This document shows, piece after piece, positions 47,521 to 63,562 of a stretch of DNA of 64,000 nucleotides. Origin of the DNA: Pseudomonadota bacterium (GTDB lineage Bacteria; Pseudomonadota; Gammaproteobacteria; Burkholderiales; Burkholderiaceae_E); NCBI GenBank assembly GCA_963204785.1, contig CAUJHG010000025.1, positions 1-64,000 on the forward strand, read 5' to 3'. Made by a program: the position numbers and the translations under genes. The notes under the pieces are model-generated. The model saw only the letters and a program-made list of their open reading frames with translations, was not told the DNA's origin and searched no databases. How positions within the stretch are numbered: position 1 is the first letter of the stretch; each line of letters begins with the position of its first letter.

Positions 47521-47535
47521 TGCTGCAATGCGGCA
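47521..47535. promoter_or_regulatory. TGC-rich palindromic motif between hsp15 and the maoC-like gene
   Basis: TGCTGCAATGCGGCA is a near-palindrome lying 37 bases before the hsp15 ATG and 113 bases before the maoC-like start. It contains, on the minus strand, the 10-base pattern GYYGCRTTGC that recurs in three other promoter regions of this window. It resembles TGC-rich sites reported for the polyhydroxyalkanoate regulator PhaR, but that link is speculative. Confidence 0.35.
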
Positions 47536-47647
47536 TGACAGCGGTGCCGCGGGAACATTTTAGGCATACTAGGCCTGTTCACGCCGGGCGGTCGATGCAT
47601 CCCCGGTGTCGCCCGGTCCGCTCCGGGCACACAAACAAGGAATCCAC

Positions 47648-48115
47648 GTGACTGTACCCATCAAGGAACGCTACTTCGAGGACTACCAGGTCGGCGAGAC
47701 CTTCGAGTACGGCGAGCACCTGGTCACCGAGGAGGAGATCGTCGAGTTCGCGAAGCGCTACGATCCGCAGCCCTTTCACGTCGACCCCGAGGCTGCCCGC
47801 GAAAGCGTCTTCAAGGGGCTGATCGCCAGCGGCTGGATGACGGGCGCGGTGATGATGCGCATGGCGGTCGAGAACCTGATCTCGCCGCTCTCCAGCATGG
47901 GCTCGCCGGGGATCGACGAGCTGCGCTGGCCGAATCCGGTGCGCCCCGGCGACCGCCTGCGCGTGCGCGCGACGGTGCTCGCGGCACGCCGCTCGCAGAC
48001 GAAGCCGGATCGCGGCGTGCTGGAGATCCTCCAGGAGGGCCTGAACCAGGACGGCGAAGTGGTGATGACGCTCCGCGGCTGGGGCATGTACCGCTGCCGC
48101 ACAGCCGTGCCCTGA
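47648..48115 (+). CDS. MaoC-like (R)-specific enoyl-CoA hydratase family protein
   Basis: Hotdog-fold hydratase of 155 residues. The hydratase-2 signature is visible: YFEDYQVGETFEYGEHLVTE, then EEIVEFAKRYDPQPFHVDPE with the catalytic Asp and His, and FKGLIASGWMTGAVMMR. These enzymes hydrate enoyl-CoA to (R)-3-hydroxyacyl-CoA or related substrates. The GTG start has AAGGAA at ideal spacing; an in-frame start 14 codons upstream is less likely. It converges on gltD with 16 bases between. A link to acyl-CoA or polyhydroxyalkanoate metabolism is possible, but the substrate is not evident. Confidence 0.88.
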   Translation: MTVPIKERYFEDYQVGETFEYGEHLVTEEEIVEFAKRYDPQPFHVDPEAARESVFKGLIASGWMTGAVMMRMAVENLISPLSSMGSPGIDELRWPNPVRPGDRLRVRATVLAARRSQTKPDRGVLEILQEGLNQDGEVVMTLRGWGMYRCRTAVP

Positions 48116-48131
48116 TGCCTCGCGCTGTCGC

Positions 48132-49619
<1,488 letters not shown>

Positions 49620-49683
49620 GAGGTGGAAGTCCGGAAGAGGTTGCGGGTTGCCTGGGGCCTTAGCCTGGGGGTCTGCGACGGGA

Positions 49684-54552
<4,869 letters not shown>

Positions 54553-54613
54553 GGCAGGACTCCGCAGTTCGTTACAATGGCTTCGGGCTGTCCCTTGCCG
54601 CTGCGCTGTCGCC

Positions 54614-54627
54614 GCAGATGCATCTGC
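54614..54627. promoter_or_regulatory. 14-base perfect palindrome upstream of gltB
   Basis: GCAGATGCATCTGC is a perfect inverted repeat, about 62 bases before the gltB ATG and within the divergent gltB/adh region. It could be an operator for a dimeric regulator of gltBD. No regulator can be named from the sequence. Confidence 0.35.
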
Positions 54628-54684
54628 CGGTGGGCGGCGCGCGATCGCCTGATCCGCGACGCAACCCCCCGGGCAGCCATTCTG

Positions 54685-54706
54685 TGTTGTGCAACGCAGC
54701 ACAACA
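54685..54706. promoter_or_regulatory. 22-base inverted repeat upstream of the zinc alcohol dehydrogenase gene
   Basis: Perfect 8-base arms TGTTGTGC (54685-54692) and GCACAACA (54699-54706) flank AACGCA. A TATATT -10-like box at 54727-54732 puts the repeat centre near -43, a usual activator position. Its minus strand also contains the shared GYYGCRTTGC pattern. This is probably a real regulator-binding site, but the regulator is unknown. Confidence 0.5.
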
Positions 54707-54773
54707 AGGGAAGACGAACCTGTCAGTATATTCCTCGACGCTTTCAGATCAAGCACCCAAGGGAGACGACCCA

Positions 54774-55835
54774 ATGCGACCGATGTGCCGCTGCTTCAAG
54801 CTGATCCGCCACGGCGAACCGCTGGTGGACACCCAGGAAACCCTGCGCGAACCGGCCGCCGGGGAGGTGGTGGTCCGCATACAGGCCGCCGGGGTCTGCC
54901 ACTCCGACGTGATGCTCTACGACGGCTATGTCGACACCGGCACCGGCCGCAAGATCGACCTGTCGCGCGGCGTGGCCGCGCCGCGTGTCCTGGGCCACGA
55001 GATCGCGGGCGAGATCACCGAACTGGGCGCCGGCGTCAGCGGGCTGAAGGTCGGCGAGAAGGTGGTCGTCTATCCGTGGATCGGTTGCGGCACCTGCGCC
55101 TACTGCACCACCGACCGCGAAAACCTGTGCTCGAATCCGCGCAACCTCGGCCTGCAACTGGACGGCGGCTTCTCGCAGTACGTGTTCGTTCCCGACGCGA
55201 AGTACTGCATTCCGGCCGGCAACCTGCCCCTCGAGCAGGCGGCGCCCTATGCCTGCTCCGGCCTCACCGCCTACGCCGCGCTGAAGAAGCTGGCGCCGAT
55301 GCAGCCCAGCCAGACCGTGCTGATCCTGGGCGCCGGCGGTGTCGGCCTGTCCGGCGTGCGCTTCGCGAAGTACATGCTCGGGATCGCACCGATCGTCGCC
55401 GACATCGACCAGGCCAAGTGGCCACTGGCGCTCGAGGCCGGCGCCCGGCAGACGATCGACCCGAACGACGCGGATGCAAGCAAGGCGCTGGTCAAGGCGA
55501 CCGGCGGCGGGGTCGACGCGGTCGTCGACTTCGTCGGCACCGGCGAATCCTTCGCCTACGGCTTCAATGCGCTGCGCAAGGGCGGCAAGATGGTCTCGGT
55601 CGGGCTGATCGGCGGCTCGACTCCCGTGGTGCCCGCCACCGTGGTGTTCAAGGCGGTGACCATCCAGGGATCGATGGTGGGCACCTGCGGCGAACTGCGC
55701 GAACTGCTCGAGATCGCCCAGAAGGGCGTGCTGCCGCCGCTGCCGGTGCAAGAGCTGCCGCTGGACGCGGTCAACGACGTGCTCACCAGGCTGCACGAAG
55801 GCCGATTCCCCGGCCGGGCAGTGCTGACGCCCTGA
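54774..55835 (+). CDS. Zinc-dependent alcohol dehydrogenase (MDR family)
   Basis: Medium-chain NAD(P)-dependent dehydrogenase, 353 residues. The catalytic zinc site is visible in [15 protein letters not shown] and LGHEIAGEI. The structural zinc Cys cluster is [16 protein letters not shown], and the nucleotide fold is [23 protein letters not shown] precedes the first of two close ATGs (MRPMCR). The upstream inverted repeat suggests specific regulation. An MFS transporter gene converges on it. Substrate is unknown; similar enzymes oxidise alicyclic or aromatic alcohols, but this cannot be assigned from sequence alone. Confidence 0.88.
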   Translation: MRPMCRCFKLIRHGEPLVDTQETLREPAAGEVVVRIQAAGVCHSDVMLYDGYVDTGTGRKIDLSRGVAAPRVLGHEIAGEITELGAGVSGLKVGEKVVVYPWIGCGTCAYCTTDRENLCSNPRNLGLQLDGGFSQYVFVPDAKYCIPAGNLPLEQAAPYACSGLTAYAALKKLAPMQPSQTVLILGAGGVGLSGVRFAKYMLGIAPIVADIDQAKWPLALEAGARQTIDPNDADASKALVKATGGGVDAVVDFVGTGESFAYGFNALRKGGKMVSVGLIGGSTPVVPATVVFKAVTIQGSMVGTCGELRELLEIAQKGVLPPLPVQELPLDAVNDVLTRLHEGRFPGRAVLTP

Positions 55836-55900
55836 TCCTCTCCCTGCCCGGACCGCGCCCGCCTGCCGCTGCGGGCCGGGCGTGGACGCCGCGGATGCGC

Positions 55901-55924
55901 GCTGCGGGCGTGAACGCCCGCAGC
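55901..55924. terminator. Hairpin between the convergent alcohol dehydrogenase and MFS genes
   Basis: GCTGCGGGCG (55901-55910) and CGCCCGCAGC (55915-55924) form a perfect 10-base stem with a TGAA loop, one base from the MFS stop. No T tract follows on either side, so termination may need Rho or the hairpin may only protect the 3' ends. It suits both converging transcripts. Confidence 0.5.
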
Positions 55925-55925
55925 C

Positions 55926-57113
55926 TCAGGCCGGTGCCTGCGCGCCCCGGGCTTCGGCCTCAGGCCCCGGAAGCCACATCACGCACAGCAGCGTGAACAC
56001 CGCGATTGCCGCCATCGCCATCAGGAGCGCCTGGAAGCCCGCGGCCTTGACCACCGGCCCCAGCAGCCAGACGGCGAGCGAGCTGACCCCGAAGGACACG
56101 CCCAGCCGGATGCCGGTGACCCGTGAGCGCATCCGGTCGTCGACGTAGCGGACCACCATCGCGTCGGTGAAGGGGATGGCGCCGAAGATCGCGATCATGA
56201 AGCCGGTCTGCAGCGCCATCAGCCACCAGCCCTGCGCGCTCGCCGCCAGCGCCAGGAGCGGCGCCTGGACCAGCACCACTGCCAGGTAGATGCGCCGCAG
56301 CGGGAATCGGTCGATCATCCGCCCCACCACGACCTGCGCGAAGGATGCGACCGCGTACACCGCAGCGAGCATGAAGCCCAGGGTCGCAGGGTCCTCGACG
56401 ATGCCGGCGAAGCGCTCGCGCAGCAACTGGCCGTTGCCGTTGGTGGTGAAGTTGAAGAGCAGGCCGCCGGAGATCGCGGTCAGGGTCATCACCGCGACGA
56501 TCCGCACCATCGTCGCGCGCGGTAGCGCGATCGCCCGCGCGGCCCGGCGCGCGGGCGGCTCGGACTCTCGCGGCGCCACCGCTGCGAACGCGATCCCGCA
56601 CAGCAGGCTCACCACCCCAGGCACCGCGAAGGCGGCGCGCCAGCCCAGGTACTTGACCAGCAGGCCGGTGACCAGCGCCGCCACCGCGATGCCCAGGTTG
56701 CCGGCCAGTCCGTTGATGCCGATGGTCAGCCCCGGCTTCGCGGCCCCCTGCACCAGCATCGGGATTCCCACCGGGTGGTAGATCGACGAGAAGGCGCCCA
56801 GCAGGGCCAGTGCCGCGGCCATCGACCACGGCCCGCCGGTCAGCGCGACGAGAATCGCCGAGATGCCCATGCCGAAGAAGAAGATCAGCATCATCGCGCG
56901 CCGTCCCCAGAGATCGCCGAGACGCCCTGACGGCAGCGAGCCGATCCCGAACAGGAAGAAGGCGCCGACGCTGTAGGGCATCAGGTCTTCCCAGCGCGCG
57001 AAGCCGAACTCCTGCGCGATCGAAGCCACCGCGGTGGCGAAGATCAGCAGGAACATGTGGTCGATCGCGTGGCCGACGTTGAGCAGCAGCGACGTTGGCG
57101 AATGCTGGGTCAT
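55926..57113 (-). CDS. MFS transporter, fosmidomycin-resistance (FSR)-like
   Basis: Inner-membrane transporter of 395 residues with about 12 helices. The start NVGHAIDHMFLLIFATAVAS and the fifth-helix motif SSIYHPVGIPMLVQG resemble the FSR branch of the major facilitator superfamily. Loop motif GRLGDLWGRRAMMLI is also present. The ATG (MTQHSP) has GGAG upstream; a longer open frame before it belongs to dgt-region shadow sequence. It follows dgt by 107 bases on the same strand. The substrate is unknown and may be an exported small molecule. Confidence 0.87.
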   Translation of the reverse strand: MTQHSPTSLLLNVGHAIDHMFLLIFATAVASIAQEFGFARWEDLMPYSVGAFFLFGIGSLPSGRLGDLWGRRAMMLIFFFGMGISAILVALTGGPWSMAAALALLGAFSSIYHPVGIPMLVQGAAKPGLTIGINGLAGNLGIAVAALVTGLLVKYLGWRAAFAVPGVVSLLCGIAFAAVAPRESEPPARRAARAIALPRATMVRIVAVMTLTAISGGLLFNFTTNGNGQLLRERFAGIVEDPATLGFMLAAVYAVASFAQVVVGRMIDRFPLRRIYLAVVLVQAPLLALAASAQGWWLMALQTGFMIAIFGAIPFTDAMVVRYVDDRMRSRVTGIRLGVSFGVSSLAVWLLGPVVKAAGFQALLMAMAAIAVFTLLCVMWLPGPEAEARGAQAPA

Positions 57114-57220
57114 CCATTTCTCCGTTGGGCGGGCGCTTCGGTGGCGTCCCTGCCCCTGTGCAGGCGGCGCTCCGATGGCGGCGCCCTTTCCCTCTTTGAC
57201 TGGATCGCGCAGCGCGCCGC

Positions 57221-58423
57221 TCAGCTCCCGTCGGACCAGGAGCTTCCCGGCCAGGGTCCGCCCGGCGCGGCCAGCCCGAGACGGCCGAGTTCGCGCAGCG
57301 CGAAGCGGTCGGTCATCCCGGCAATGTAATCGGCGATCGCACGCAGGCCAAGCACCTCGACGCGCGCGCGGTGCTCGCCGGGCAGCCGCCCCGGGTCCTC
57401 GGCGAAGGCGTCGAACAGCAGGCGCACAACCTCGCGCGCGCGGTCCATCACTGCGCCGACCTGCGGATGCCGGTAGAGCTCGTGCAGCAGGAACTGCTTG
57501 AGCTCGAGCGAACGCTGTCGCATCGTCTCCGAGAACGCCACCAGCGCGGGCGCAGCGCGCACCGCCTCGACCGAGCCAGGCGCCGCCGCGTCGATGCGCC
57601 GCCCGGTCTCCTCGAGCAGATCGACCACCAGGTCGTTGATCATGCGACGCACCGTCTCGTGCACCAGCCGGCGCCCGCCGATTCCCGGGAACTGGCGCTG
57701 CGCCTCGTGCGCATGGCGCGCGAACAGGTCGATGCGCTGGAGCTGCGCGATCGTGATCAGGCCCGAGCGCAGCCCATCGTCGACATCGTGGTTGTTGTAG
57801 GCGATCTCGTCGGCGAGGTTGGCCACCTGGGCTTCGAGCGTGGGCTGGCGCCCGAGCAGGAAGCGCTCGCCGAGTTCGCCGAGTCGGCGGGCCTTGGCCG
57901 CCGGGCAGTGCTTGAGGATGCCCTCGCGGGTCTCGAAGCACAGGTTGAGCCCGTCGAAGCCGCCGTAGCGCTGTTCGAGCTCGTCGACCACCCTGAGCGA
58001 CTGCAGGTTGTGCTCGAAGCCGCCGTGTCCGCGCATGCACGCGTTCAGCGCATCCTGGCCGGCATGGCCGAAGGGCGTGTGGCCCAGGTCGTGCGCCAGC
58101 GACACCGCCTCGACCAGGTCCTCGTCCAGACCGAGGCTGCGGGCGATCGAGCGGGCGATCTGCGCAACCTCGATCGAGTGCGTCAGGCGCGTACGGAAGA
58201 GATCGCCCTCGTGGTTGACGAAGACCTGGGTCTTGTACTCGAGCCGCCGGAAGGCGGTGGAGTGCACGATCCGGTCGCGGTCACGCTGGAAGTCGTTGCG
58301 GGTCGGCGCCGCGGCTTCGGCGACGCGACGGCCACGGCTGCGCGCCGGGTCGGCAGCCCAGGGCGCGCGCCAGGGCCCGGCCGTCACCGGACCCGCCGCA
58401 GGCCCCGGACTGCGCCGGGCCAT
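57221..58423 (-). CDS. dgt: Deoxyguanosinetriphosphate triphosphohydrolase-like protein
   Basis: HD-domain phosphohydrolase, 400 residues, expected to cut dNTPs to deoxynucleoside and triphosphate. The metal-binding residues are in [18 protein letters not shown] (His) and [17 protein letters not shown] (His-Asp), with a later Asp in [16 protein letters not shown]. The length matches the shorter Dgt-like class, not the 505-residue enteric enzyme. Its ATG overlaps the aroB stop (TGATG). The order aroK-aroB-dgt is common in betaproteobacteria. The exact nucleotide preference is not visible. Confidence 0.92.
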   Translation of the reverse strand: MARRSPGPAAGPVTAGPWRAPWAADPARSRGRRVAEAAAPTRNDFQRDRDRIVHSTAFRRLEYKTQVFVNHEGDLFRTRLTHSIEVAQIARSIARSLGLDEDLVEAVSLAHDLGHTPFGHAGQDALNACMRGHGGFEHNLQSLRVVDELEQRYGGFDGLNLCFETREGILKHCPAAKARRLGELGERFLLGRQPTLEAQVANLADEIAYNNHDVDDGLRSGLITIAQLQRIDLFARHAHEAQRQFPGIGGRRLVHETVRRMINDLVVDLLEETGRRIDAAAPGSVEAVRAAPALVAFSETMRQRSLELKQFLLHELYRHPQVGAVMDRAREVVRLLFDAFAEDPGRLPGEHRARVEVLGLRAIADYIAGMTDRFALRELGRLGLAAPGGPWPGSSWSDGS

Positions 58424-59502
58424 CACGCAGTGCAGGCGGCGAGCGTTGCCCGCACCTCGTCCTCGGGCGCGCGACGCACGCAGGCGCAGCCGAGAGCCTC
58501 GAGCAGGACGAACTTCGGAATGCCGCGCTCGGCCTTCTTGTCGACGCTCATCAGCTCGAGGTAGCGCTGCGCCGGCCAGGCCGGGCCGCGCAGCGGCAGC
58601 CCGGCAGCGGCGATGGTCGCCTCGAGCCGGCGCGCACCGGCAGCGTCGAGCAGCCCCAGCCGTCGTGACAGGTCGGCGGCCATCACCATTCCCGCGCCGA
58701 CCGCCTCGCCGTGCAGCCACTCGCCGTAGCCGAGCCCCGCCTCGATCGCGTGGCCGAAGGTGTGGCCGAAATTGAGGGTCGCGCGCAGGCCCGACTCGCG
58801 CTCGTCGGCCGCAACCACCGCGGCCTTGATCTCGCAGGAGCGTGCCACCGCTGCCGCCAGCGCCTCGGGATCGTGGGCGAGCAGCCGCGGCAGATCGCGC
58901 TCGACCGTCGTCAGGTAGGCGGCGTCGGCGATCGCACCGTGCTTGATCACCTCGGCCAGTCCCGCCGACAGCTCCCGCGCGGGCAGCGTGCGCAGGCAGC
59001 CCACGTCGGCGAGCACCAGCCGCGGCTGATGGAAGGCGCCGATCATGTTCTTGCCCAGCGGGTGGTTGATCCCGGTCTTGCCGCCCACCGAGGAGTCGAC
59101 CTGCGCCAGCAGCGTGGTCGGCGCCTGGATGAAGTCGACGCCGCGCTGGTAGACCGCGGCAGCGAATCCGGTCATGTCGCCGACCACGCCGCCGCCCAGC
59201 GCCACCAGCATCGAACGGCGATCGAAACGGTGCTCGAGCAGCGCATCGAAGATCGTCTGCAGCGTGCCCCAGTGCTTGTGGGATTCGCCATCGGGCAGGA
59301 GCACCTCGATCACCTGCGCCGCGTCGGGCTCGAGCGCAGCGCGCAGCCGTGCCGCGTACAGCGGCGCCACGGTGACGTTGCTGACGATGGCCACGGCCCG
59401 GCCGGCGACCAGCGGAGCCAGCAGGTCGCGGCGTTCGAGCAGGCCTTCGCCGATCGCGATGGAATAGCTCCGCTCCCCGAGCGGCACGGTCACTTCACGC
59501 AT
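58423..59502 (-). CDS. aroB: 3-dehydroquinate synthase
   Basis: Second enzyme of the shikimate pathway, converting DAHP to 3-dehydroquinate with NAD and a divalent metal; 359 residues. Visible are the NAD-binding [19 protein letters not shown], the metal-site [19 protein letters not shown] and [20 protein letters not shown] with its His residues. Its ATG overlaps the aroK stop by eight bases and its stop overlaps the dgt start by one, so the three genes are translationally linked. Confidence 0.97.
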   Translation of the reverse strand: MREVTVPLGERSYSIAIGEGLLERRDLLAPLVAGRAVAIVSNVTVAPLYAARLRAALEPDAAQVIEVLLPDGESHKHWGTLQTIFDALLEHRFDRRSMLVALGGGVVGDMTGFAAAVYQRGVDFIQAPTTLLAQVDSSVGGKTGINHPLGKNMIGAFHQPRLVLADVGCLRTLPARELSAGLAEVIKHGAIADAAYLTTVERDLPRLLAHDPEALAAAVARSCEIKAAVVAADERESGLRATLNFGHTFGHAIEAGLGYGEWLHGEAVGAGMVMAADLSRRLGLLDAAGARRLEATIAAAGLPLRGPAWPAQRYLELMSVDKKAERGIPKFVLLEALGCACVRRAPEDEVRATLAACTA

Positions 59503-60058
59503 TCTGGATCAGCCCATGGCCGTGGGAAGGACAGTCGGTGAGAGCGGCGACGATCTCGGCCACCACCCGCTCCACCGGCTGGCGGCCGGTGGCGACGGTG
59601 AGGTGGGCGCAGGCCTCGTACAGCGGGCCGCGTGCGTCGATCAGCTCGGCGATGCGCCGGCGAGGGTCCGGGGTGCGCAGCAGCGGTCGGGCACGGTCGT
59701 TGCGCAGGCGCAGCCAGAGATCCTGGACGCTGGCGTTCAGGTACACGACGCAGCCGCGCTCGCGCAGCCGGGCGCGGTTCTCGGGCAGCAGCACCGCGCC
59801 GCCGCCGGTGGCGAGCACCAGCCCGTCGCGCTGCGTCAGATCGTCCAGCAGCGCCGCCTCGCGGCGCCTGAAGCCGTCCTCGCCCTCGAGCTCGAAGATC
59901 GTCGCGACCGGCACGCCGCACCGGGACTCGATCTCGCGATCGGCGTCGACGAACGGGCGGCCCAGCACAGCCGCCAGGCGGCGGCCGACCGTGGACTTGC
60001 CCGACCCCATCATGCCGACGAGGAAGATCGGGCGCTGGCGTTGCGCTTCGGGAGTCAT
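59495..60058 (-). CDS. aroK: Shikimate kinase
   Basis: Phosphorylates shikimate with ATP in the chorismate pathway, 187 residues. The P-loop is [18 protein letters not shown]. The shikimate-binding Asp-Arg region is [11 protein letters not shown] and the glycine loop is [10 protein letters not shown]. The lid region contains [15 protein letters not shown]. It begins 70 bases after the pilY1 stop and overlaps aroB. In related bacteria aroK usually follows pilQ; here the pilus gene before it is pilY1. A GC-rich 8-base hairpin without a T tract lies in the gap. Confidence 0.96.
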   Translation of the reverse strand: MTPEAQRQRPIFLVGMMGSGKSTVGRRLAAVLGRPFVDADREIESRCGVPVATIFELEGEDGFRRREAALLDDLTQRDGLVLATGGGAVLLPENRARLRERGCVVYLNASVQDLWLRLRNDRARPLLRTPDPRRRIAELIDARGPLYEACAHLTVATGRQPVERVVAEIVAALTDCPSHGHGLIQNA

Positions 60059-60128
60059 CCCTGAAGCTTAGCGCAAGCCGCTCGCCGGACAGGCGGGCGC
60101 ACCGCACAGGCGCGCCCGCAACGGCGGC

Positions 60129-63100
60129 TCAGCGGGTCGTGACGAAGCGCAGGTTGCTGCGCCCCCCGGTGAGCACCACCTGCAGGTTCACGTCGACGAT
60201 GATGTCCGCCCCCGAGGTCGAGGTGATCATCAGCTGCTTGCGCTGCGAGTTCGGCGCGCCGACCGTCTGCGAGCTCTCGGCGACCTGCAGCTTCGTGATC
60301 GGCGCGTTCATGGTCACGTACAGGTCGCCGTTGGCGATCCGGTTGCGCGCGGAGCCCATCTCGCGCGCGTAGAAGACTCCTGCCGCCCCCGGCGAACAGG
60401 GGTCGCTGGTGGGTACCGTGGTCGACCACATCACGACGCCGCGCGCGACCAGCGGCGGCGCGGTCACCTGCCCGCCGCCGGCGTCCACCATGTCCATGTA
60501 CCAGCCCTTGACTGCGGAGCCCTCCGGGGCCTGGTCGGCGGAAGTGATTCCGACCAGGTCGCCGCGGACGATCGGCGTCGCCGCCGGCGAGGGCGCGCTG
60601 CTGCTGCCGTCCTTGATCGCGTAGAAGGTGCGGGTCGCGGTGACCGACAGGTCGGCAGTGTCGAGAACCCGGCCGGTGCCGAAGAACACCCAGCGCTCGG
60701 AGCGGTTGCGAGGGTTGACCGCGATCGCCGGCGAGCTCGTGATCGGCGCGCCGACCGAGGCGAGCTTGATTCCCTGGTTCGGCCACGCGGAGGGCGTGGC
60801 ACCCGACAGATCGAAGCGCCACACGTTCCCGCGCAGGTCCGTTGCGTAGATCTCGGTGACCAGCTGCTCGCGCTCCGACTGGAAGAAGACCTCCATCTGC
60901 GCGAGCCCCACGGGATTGGCCGGCGACGCGCTTGCGTTGTCCGGGACGTCCAGGCGCTTGACCACCCGGCCATCGCGCGGATCGAGCAGCCAGACGTGAC
61001 CGGTGCCGGTCGCGTTCTGGTAGCCGGAGGACACCGCGACCAGCCAGCCGTGGTTGGTGTAGATCACCATCGGCAGGCCATAGCTGTAGCCGACCCGGGC
61101 GCTGTCGCCGGTCTCGCTGCCGTCGAACTCCCAGAGCACCTTGCTGCGCGCAGCGTCCTCGGTGGCGGCATCGGGATCGGTGACGTCCAGCGCGTAGTAG
61201 CCACGCCCGCCCTTGTTCAGGCCTGCCACCAGCAACGTGCGCCAGTCGGTGCCGCCGGCGGCGCCGCCGACGCGGCTGAAGTCCACTTCCCGGATCGTCG
61301 GCGTCTGGTCGACCCGATAGCGATGTTCGAAGCGGTTGGGAAGCGGATCGGTCTGCCGCCAGGTCAGCCCGGCCAGTCCCTCGACCCCCGGGCGGAACAT
61401 GAAGCTGGGCACGTAGGCCCACTTCTCGCTGCCGGAATCGGCATCACCGATGGTGGCCTTGAAGGCGTGCAGCATTCCGTCGTTGGAACCGACATAGACG
61501 GTGGGTGTGCGTCCCTGCCTGGCGTTGCGGTGCGCAGTGTAGCCGGGATGATAGGCGTCGGAGTACTGCTCGCCGGGTGCCGCGACGTAGCGCGGCTCGG
61601 AGTTCACGATGTCGCCGAGGACGAAGCCACGCCTGCGGTACTTGCGCACCACGGTGTCCGTGTCCTCGTGGGTCCGGTCGCCACGCAGATAGGCGAGCTT
61701 CTCCTTGGCGCGCATGGTGTCCGGATCGAGGATGCTCATCTGCGCCGCGGTCAGCGTCCCGCCTGCGCCCGCGAACCCGGGCTCGCGAAAGCGCACCGCC
61801 ACGCCGGTCGTGGTGGAGTTCGTGCGCGAGACGATCTTCCGCTTCGTGCTCCAGCCGCCGCCGGCGCCCGAGGGCAGCACCTGCGCATCGAGGATGTCCT
61901 GTGCGCGCCAGACGGGAGTCGGGGAGATCACTCCGGTGACCGGATCGACCTGGCGCGCCTGCAGGTCACCGCTCCACTCGCCGGTGCGGTACAGCGCCCG
62001 GAAGGCAGTGGTGGAGCCCACGGCGAGGTCGCTGCCGCTGAGCACCGAACCCGAGTTGGAACCTTGCAACTCGCGGATCTCGGTCAGCGCGTTGCCCAGG
62101 GCGAACATCAGCTCGGTGGGGCTGGACACGCTGAAGAAGTTCCCATGTCCGACCAGCGACGCATGCCAGAGGTCGTCGATCGCCGACGCCTGGTCGGCGC
62201 TCGGTTTGGGCCAGTCGGACGTGCCCGAGCGGATCGCCGCGAGACCATCCGGATAGGCGATCGTGCCCTGCTCGGAGAAGGCCAGCCCGTAGGTCACCAT
62301 GTGCTGCCAGGTCGCGAAGTTCTTCGACGAGGTGAACACGTTGTCGGTCATGCCGGGACGAAGGTCCGTCGACCAGTAGTAGGCAGCGATGTCGGACAGG
62401 GTGTCGGTCGACGCGCTGCTCCAGCGCTCCACGTAGGGTCGCGGCCAGCGGCTGCCCGGGGTGAAGACGGTTCCGAACTCGAGTTCGAGCGCCTTGAGCA
62501 GCTTGGTGGCGCTGGGCAGCGTCCGGTCCCAGTTCGTGCTTCCCACGGTTCCGGAGGCCCCGGTGGAGTTCCACTGCCCGTCCGTGGTCAGCAGGTTGTA
62601 GTTCTGCTGGCAGCTGTGGAGGATCGGATCCGGAGCCGCCCCGCCACCCGGACTGGCGCCGGTACGGTAGTACTCCCCCACGCGCTGATGCGCAGCGCGC
62701 AGCGGCGTGTTGCCGCTGGGTTGCAGCTGGTAGAAGCGCGTGTACCAGGTGTTGCGGTGCGAGCCGCTGAAGGTGTCGACCGGGATGAAAGCCCCCGTGT
62801 CCCCGGTGGCTCCCGGGCTGTTGATCGTGTGCAGCCCCACCCGGAAGTCCGCATCGACCACCCGGAACGCCTCCCCCGCGGAGGTCTTCATCGCGTTGAT
62901 CCGGGTCCGGTAGTAGCTGAACCAGTTGGCGTAGTTGGTCTTCTCGGCCGCGGTCGCCGAGTTCATGTCGACTTTGGTGTAGCTGGAGTCCGCGTAGCAG
63001 GTGCCTTCCACGGGAGTCGTCGGCGAGCTGCCGGTGTACTTGTGGTAGTAGGCGCCTGCGACCGGAGTGCTGTTGATCGCCGGGTTCGTGTTGCTGTTGC

Positions 63101-63548
63101 CGTTGGTCTGCGCAGCGTAGTTGCCCACGCCGGGAAAGCCGGTGCTCAGGTTCAGCGTGCCTGACGAAGGCTTGAAACCGTCGCGCCAGGCCGCGGTGTA
63201 GCTTGCGTCCGGATAGCGCGTCGATCCATCGGCCATCACCGGGGGCCGATACACCATCGACGGGTTGTAGAAGAGCTTGTTGTACAGGTGATTGCTGAAG
63301 CAGCGCCTGGACAGATTGCTCCTGGTCGTCATCGGCGCGAACTGCCAGGCCATCGACCCCGAGTTGTCCAGCGTGAGCATCACGTTCGGCTGGATCGAGG
63401 TCGCCGTGTAGATCGGCTCGTCCGCAATCGCGGGAAGCGTCTGCGCCTGCCCTGTGTCCACGGCCAGGAACTGGCCACCGAGCAGCAGCGCGCACAGCAA
63501 TCCCTTCAGGGCCTGGGTCTTCGCTCGATCCATCGCTCGCTTCCTCAT
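60129..63548 (-). CDS. pilY1: Type IV pilus biogenesis factor PilY1
   Basis: Large secreted or tip-associated pilus protein, 1139 residues. A signal-type segment (GLLCALLLGGQFLAVDTGQA, about 16-35) precedes an N-terminal von Willebrand A-like region with MIDAS motif DNSGSM (Asp61, Ser63, Ser65). The C-terminal half matches the PilC/PilY beta-propeller: GDIVNSEPRYVAAPG, TVYVGSNDGMLHAFKA, GGRGYYALDVTDPDA and VFFGTGRVLD. I do not see the classical DxDxDG calcium loop clearly. PilY1 promotes pilus extension, adhesion and surface sensing. The ATG is 14 bases after the pilX-like stop. An ATG five codons later is possible. Confidence 0.93.
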   Translation of the reverse strand: MRKRAMDRAKTQALKGLLCALLLGGQFLAVDTGQAQTLPAIADEPIYTATSIQPNVMLTLDNSGSMAWQFAPMTTRSNLSRRCFSNHLYNKLFYNPSMVYRPPVMADGSTRYPDASYTAAWRDGFKPSSGTLNLSTGFPGVGNYAAQTNGNSNTNPAINSTPVAGAYYHKYTGSSPTTPVEGTCYADSSYTKVDMNSATAAEKTNYANWFSYYRTRINAMKTSAGEAFRVVDADFRVGLHTINSPGATGDTGAFIPVDTFSGSHRNTWYTRFYQLQPSGNTPLRAAHQRVGEYYRTGASPGGGAAPDPILHSCQQNYNLLTTDGQWNSTGASGTVGSTNWDRTLPSATKLLKALELEFGTVFTPGSRWPRPYVERWSSASTDTLSDIAAYYWSTDLRPGMTDNVFTSSKNFATWQHMVTYGLAFSEQGTIAYPDGLAAIRSGTSDWPKPSADQASAIDDLWHASLVGHGNFFSVSSPTELMFALGNALTEIRELQGSNSGSVLSGSDLAVGSTTAFRALYRTGEWSGDLQARQVDPVTGVISPTPVWRAQDILDAQVLPSGAGGGWSTKRKIVSRTNSTTTGVAVRFREPGFAGAGGTLTAAQMSILDPDTMRAKEKLAYLRGDRTHEDTDTVVRKYRRRGFVLGDIVNSEPRYVAAPGEQYSDAYHPGYTAHRNARQGRTPTVYVGSNDGMLHAFKATIGDADSGSEKWAYVPSFMFRPGVEGLAGLTWRQTDPLPNRFEHRYRVDQTPTIREVDFSRVGGAAGGTDWRTLLVAGLNKGGRGYYALDVTDPDAATEDAARSKVLWEFDGSETGDSARVGYSYGLPMVIYTNHGWLVAVSSGYQNATGTGHVWLLDPRDGRVVKRLDVPDNASASPANPVGLAQMEVFFQSEREQLVTEIYATDLRGNVWRFDLSGATPSAWPNQGIKLASVGAPITSSPAIAVNPRNRSERWVFFGTGRVLDTADLSVTATRTFYAIKDGSSSAPSPAATPIVRGDLVGITSADQAPEGSAVKGWYMDMVDAGGGQVTAPPLVARGVVMWSTTVPTSDPCSPGAAGVFYAREMGSARNRIANGDLYVTMNAPITKLQVAESSQTVGAPNSQRKQLMITSTSGADIIVDVNLQVVLTGGRSNLRFVTTR

Positions 63549-63562
63549 GCTCGTCACGCCCT

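Noticed and set aside
60093..60119. Hairpin between pilY1 and aroK as a rho-independent terminator
   Set aside because: An 8-base GC-rich stem exists (GCGGGCGC/GCGCCCGC), but no T tract follows on the minus strand, so read-through into aroK is likely.
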